Assembly: GCA_947628355.1 (NCBI GenBank)
Contig: CANQZO010000123.1
Span: forward strand, 1-6,077
From: Candidatus Gastranaerophilales bacterium
GTDB taxonomy: Bacteria; Cyanobacteriota; Vampirovibrionia; Gastranaerophilales; Gastranaerophilaceae
DNA length: 6,077 nt
Direction of reading: 5' to 3'
Shown here: one piece after another, positions 5,901 to 6,077 of the stretch
Layout: every line of letters begins with the position of its first letter
Position numbering within the stretch: position 1 is the stretch's first letter
Made by a program: the position numbers and the translations under genes
Notes under the pieces: model-generated
The model's input: only the letters and a program-made list of their open reading frames with translations
Databases searched by the model: none
Told to the model about the DNA's origin: nothing

Positions 5901-6077
5901 ATTTTAAAATATTTTTTAAGTACATACCCGTAAAAGATTTTTTACATTTTGCGACTTGTTCGGGAGTTCCTTGTGCTACTATGGTTCCCCCCTCATCTCC
6001 TCCTTGCGGGCCTAAATCAATAATATGGTCGGCTGTTTTTATTAAATCAAGGTTGTGTTCAATAATTAAAATAGTGT
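5899..6077 (-). CDS. uvrA: Excinuclease ABC subunit A, C-terminal 58 residues, cut by window edge
   Basis: The minus-strand frame reads TILIIEHNLDLIKTADHII.. and ends ..SFTGMYLKNILK. 'IIEHNLD' is the switch-histidine region of the second ABC ATPase domain. 'DLGPQGGDEGGTIVAQGTPEQVA' is the near-invariant end of UvrA. UvrA is the damage-sensing ATPase of nucleotide excision repair, working with UvrB and UvrC. The rest, about 880 residues, lies beyond the window. It is convergent with the small gene and shares its terminator. Confidence 0.96.
   Translation of the reverse strand, partial: TILIIEHNLDLIKTADHIIDLGPQGGDEGGTIVAQGTPEQVAKCKKSFTGMYLKNILK

Overview
The window is AT-rich, gene-dense bacterial DNA with seven genes, two of them cut by the window edges. 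The host looks like a strictly anaerobic, fermentative bacterium: it carries hydG, a maturase for [FeFe]-hydrogenase. The N-terminal half of its ribosomal protein S1 resembles, from memory, cyanobacterial S1 (the '..EFYIL..E..' and 'GG..V.V..LRGFVPASQL' blocks). Together with the AT richness this suggests a non-photosynthetic relative of Cyanobacteria (Melainabacteria/Vampirovibrionia, for example Gastranaerophilales). That is an inference; an AT-rich clostridial-type host is the main alternative.

Left arm, minus strand (2172 down to 1): hydG, then a 92-residue ACT-domain protein of the UPF0237 type, then a UPF0210/DUF711 (PFL family) protein that runs off the window. The last two are tightly coupled, with 9 bases between them, and are a recurrent pair in bacteria and archaea. 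hydG lies 56 bases upstream of the ACT gene, which may also have its own promoter.

Middle, plus strand (2238 to 5404): a divergently oriented gene for a membrane-anchored SGNH/GDSL-like protein, then ispH (last step of the MEP isoprenoid pathway), then rpsA (ribosomal protein S1 with four S1 repeats). ispH has no ATG, GTG or TTG start giving a full-length protein. The only sensible full-length start is CTG at 3441, preceded by a good promoter and a hairpin-bearing leader. ispH and rpsA are 17 bases apart and probably form one operon ending at a strong terminator.

Right end: a small lone gene (108 residues, glycine- and alanine-rich hydrophobic segment, function unknown) preceded by a perfect inverted repeat. 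It ends at a bidirectional terminator shared with the convergent uvrA, of which only the last 58 codons are present.

No mobile element, CRISPR array, tRNA or rRNA is visible, and no stretch over 300 bases lacks a gene. Most of the window is conserved housekeeping or metabolic sequence. I did not find a convincing new multi-gene system. The most notable points are the apparent CTG start and structured leader of ispH, the variant SGNH-like protein, and the unrecognised small protein with its inverted repeat.
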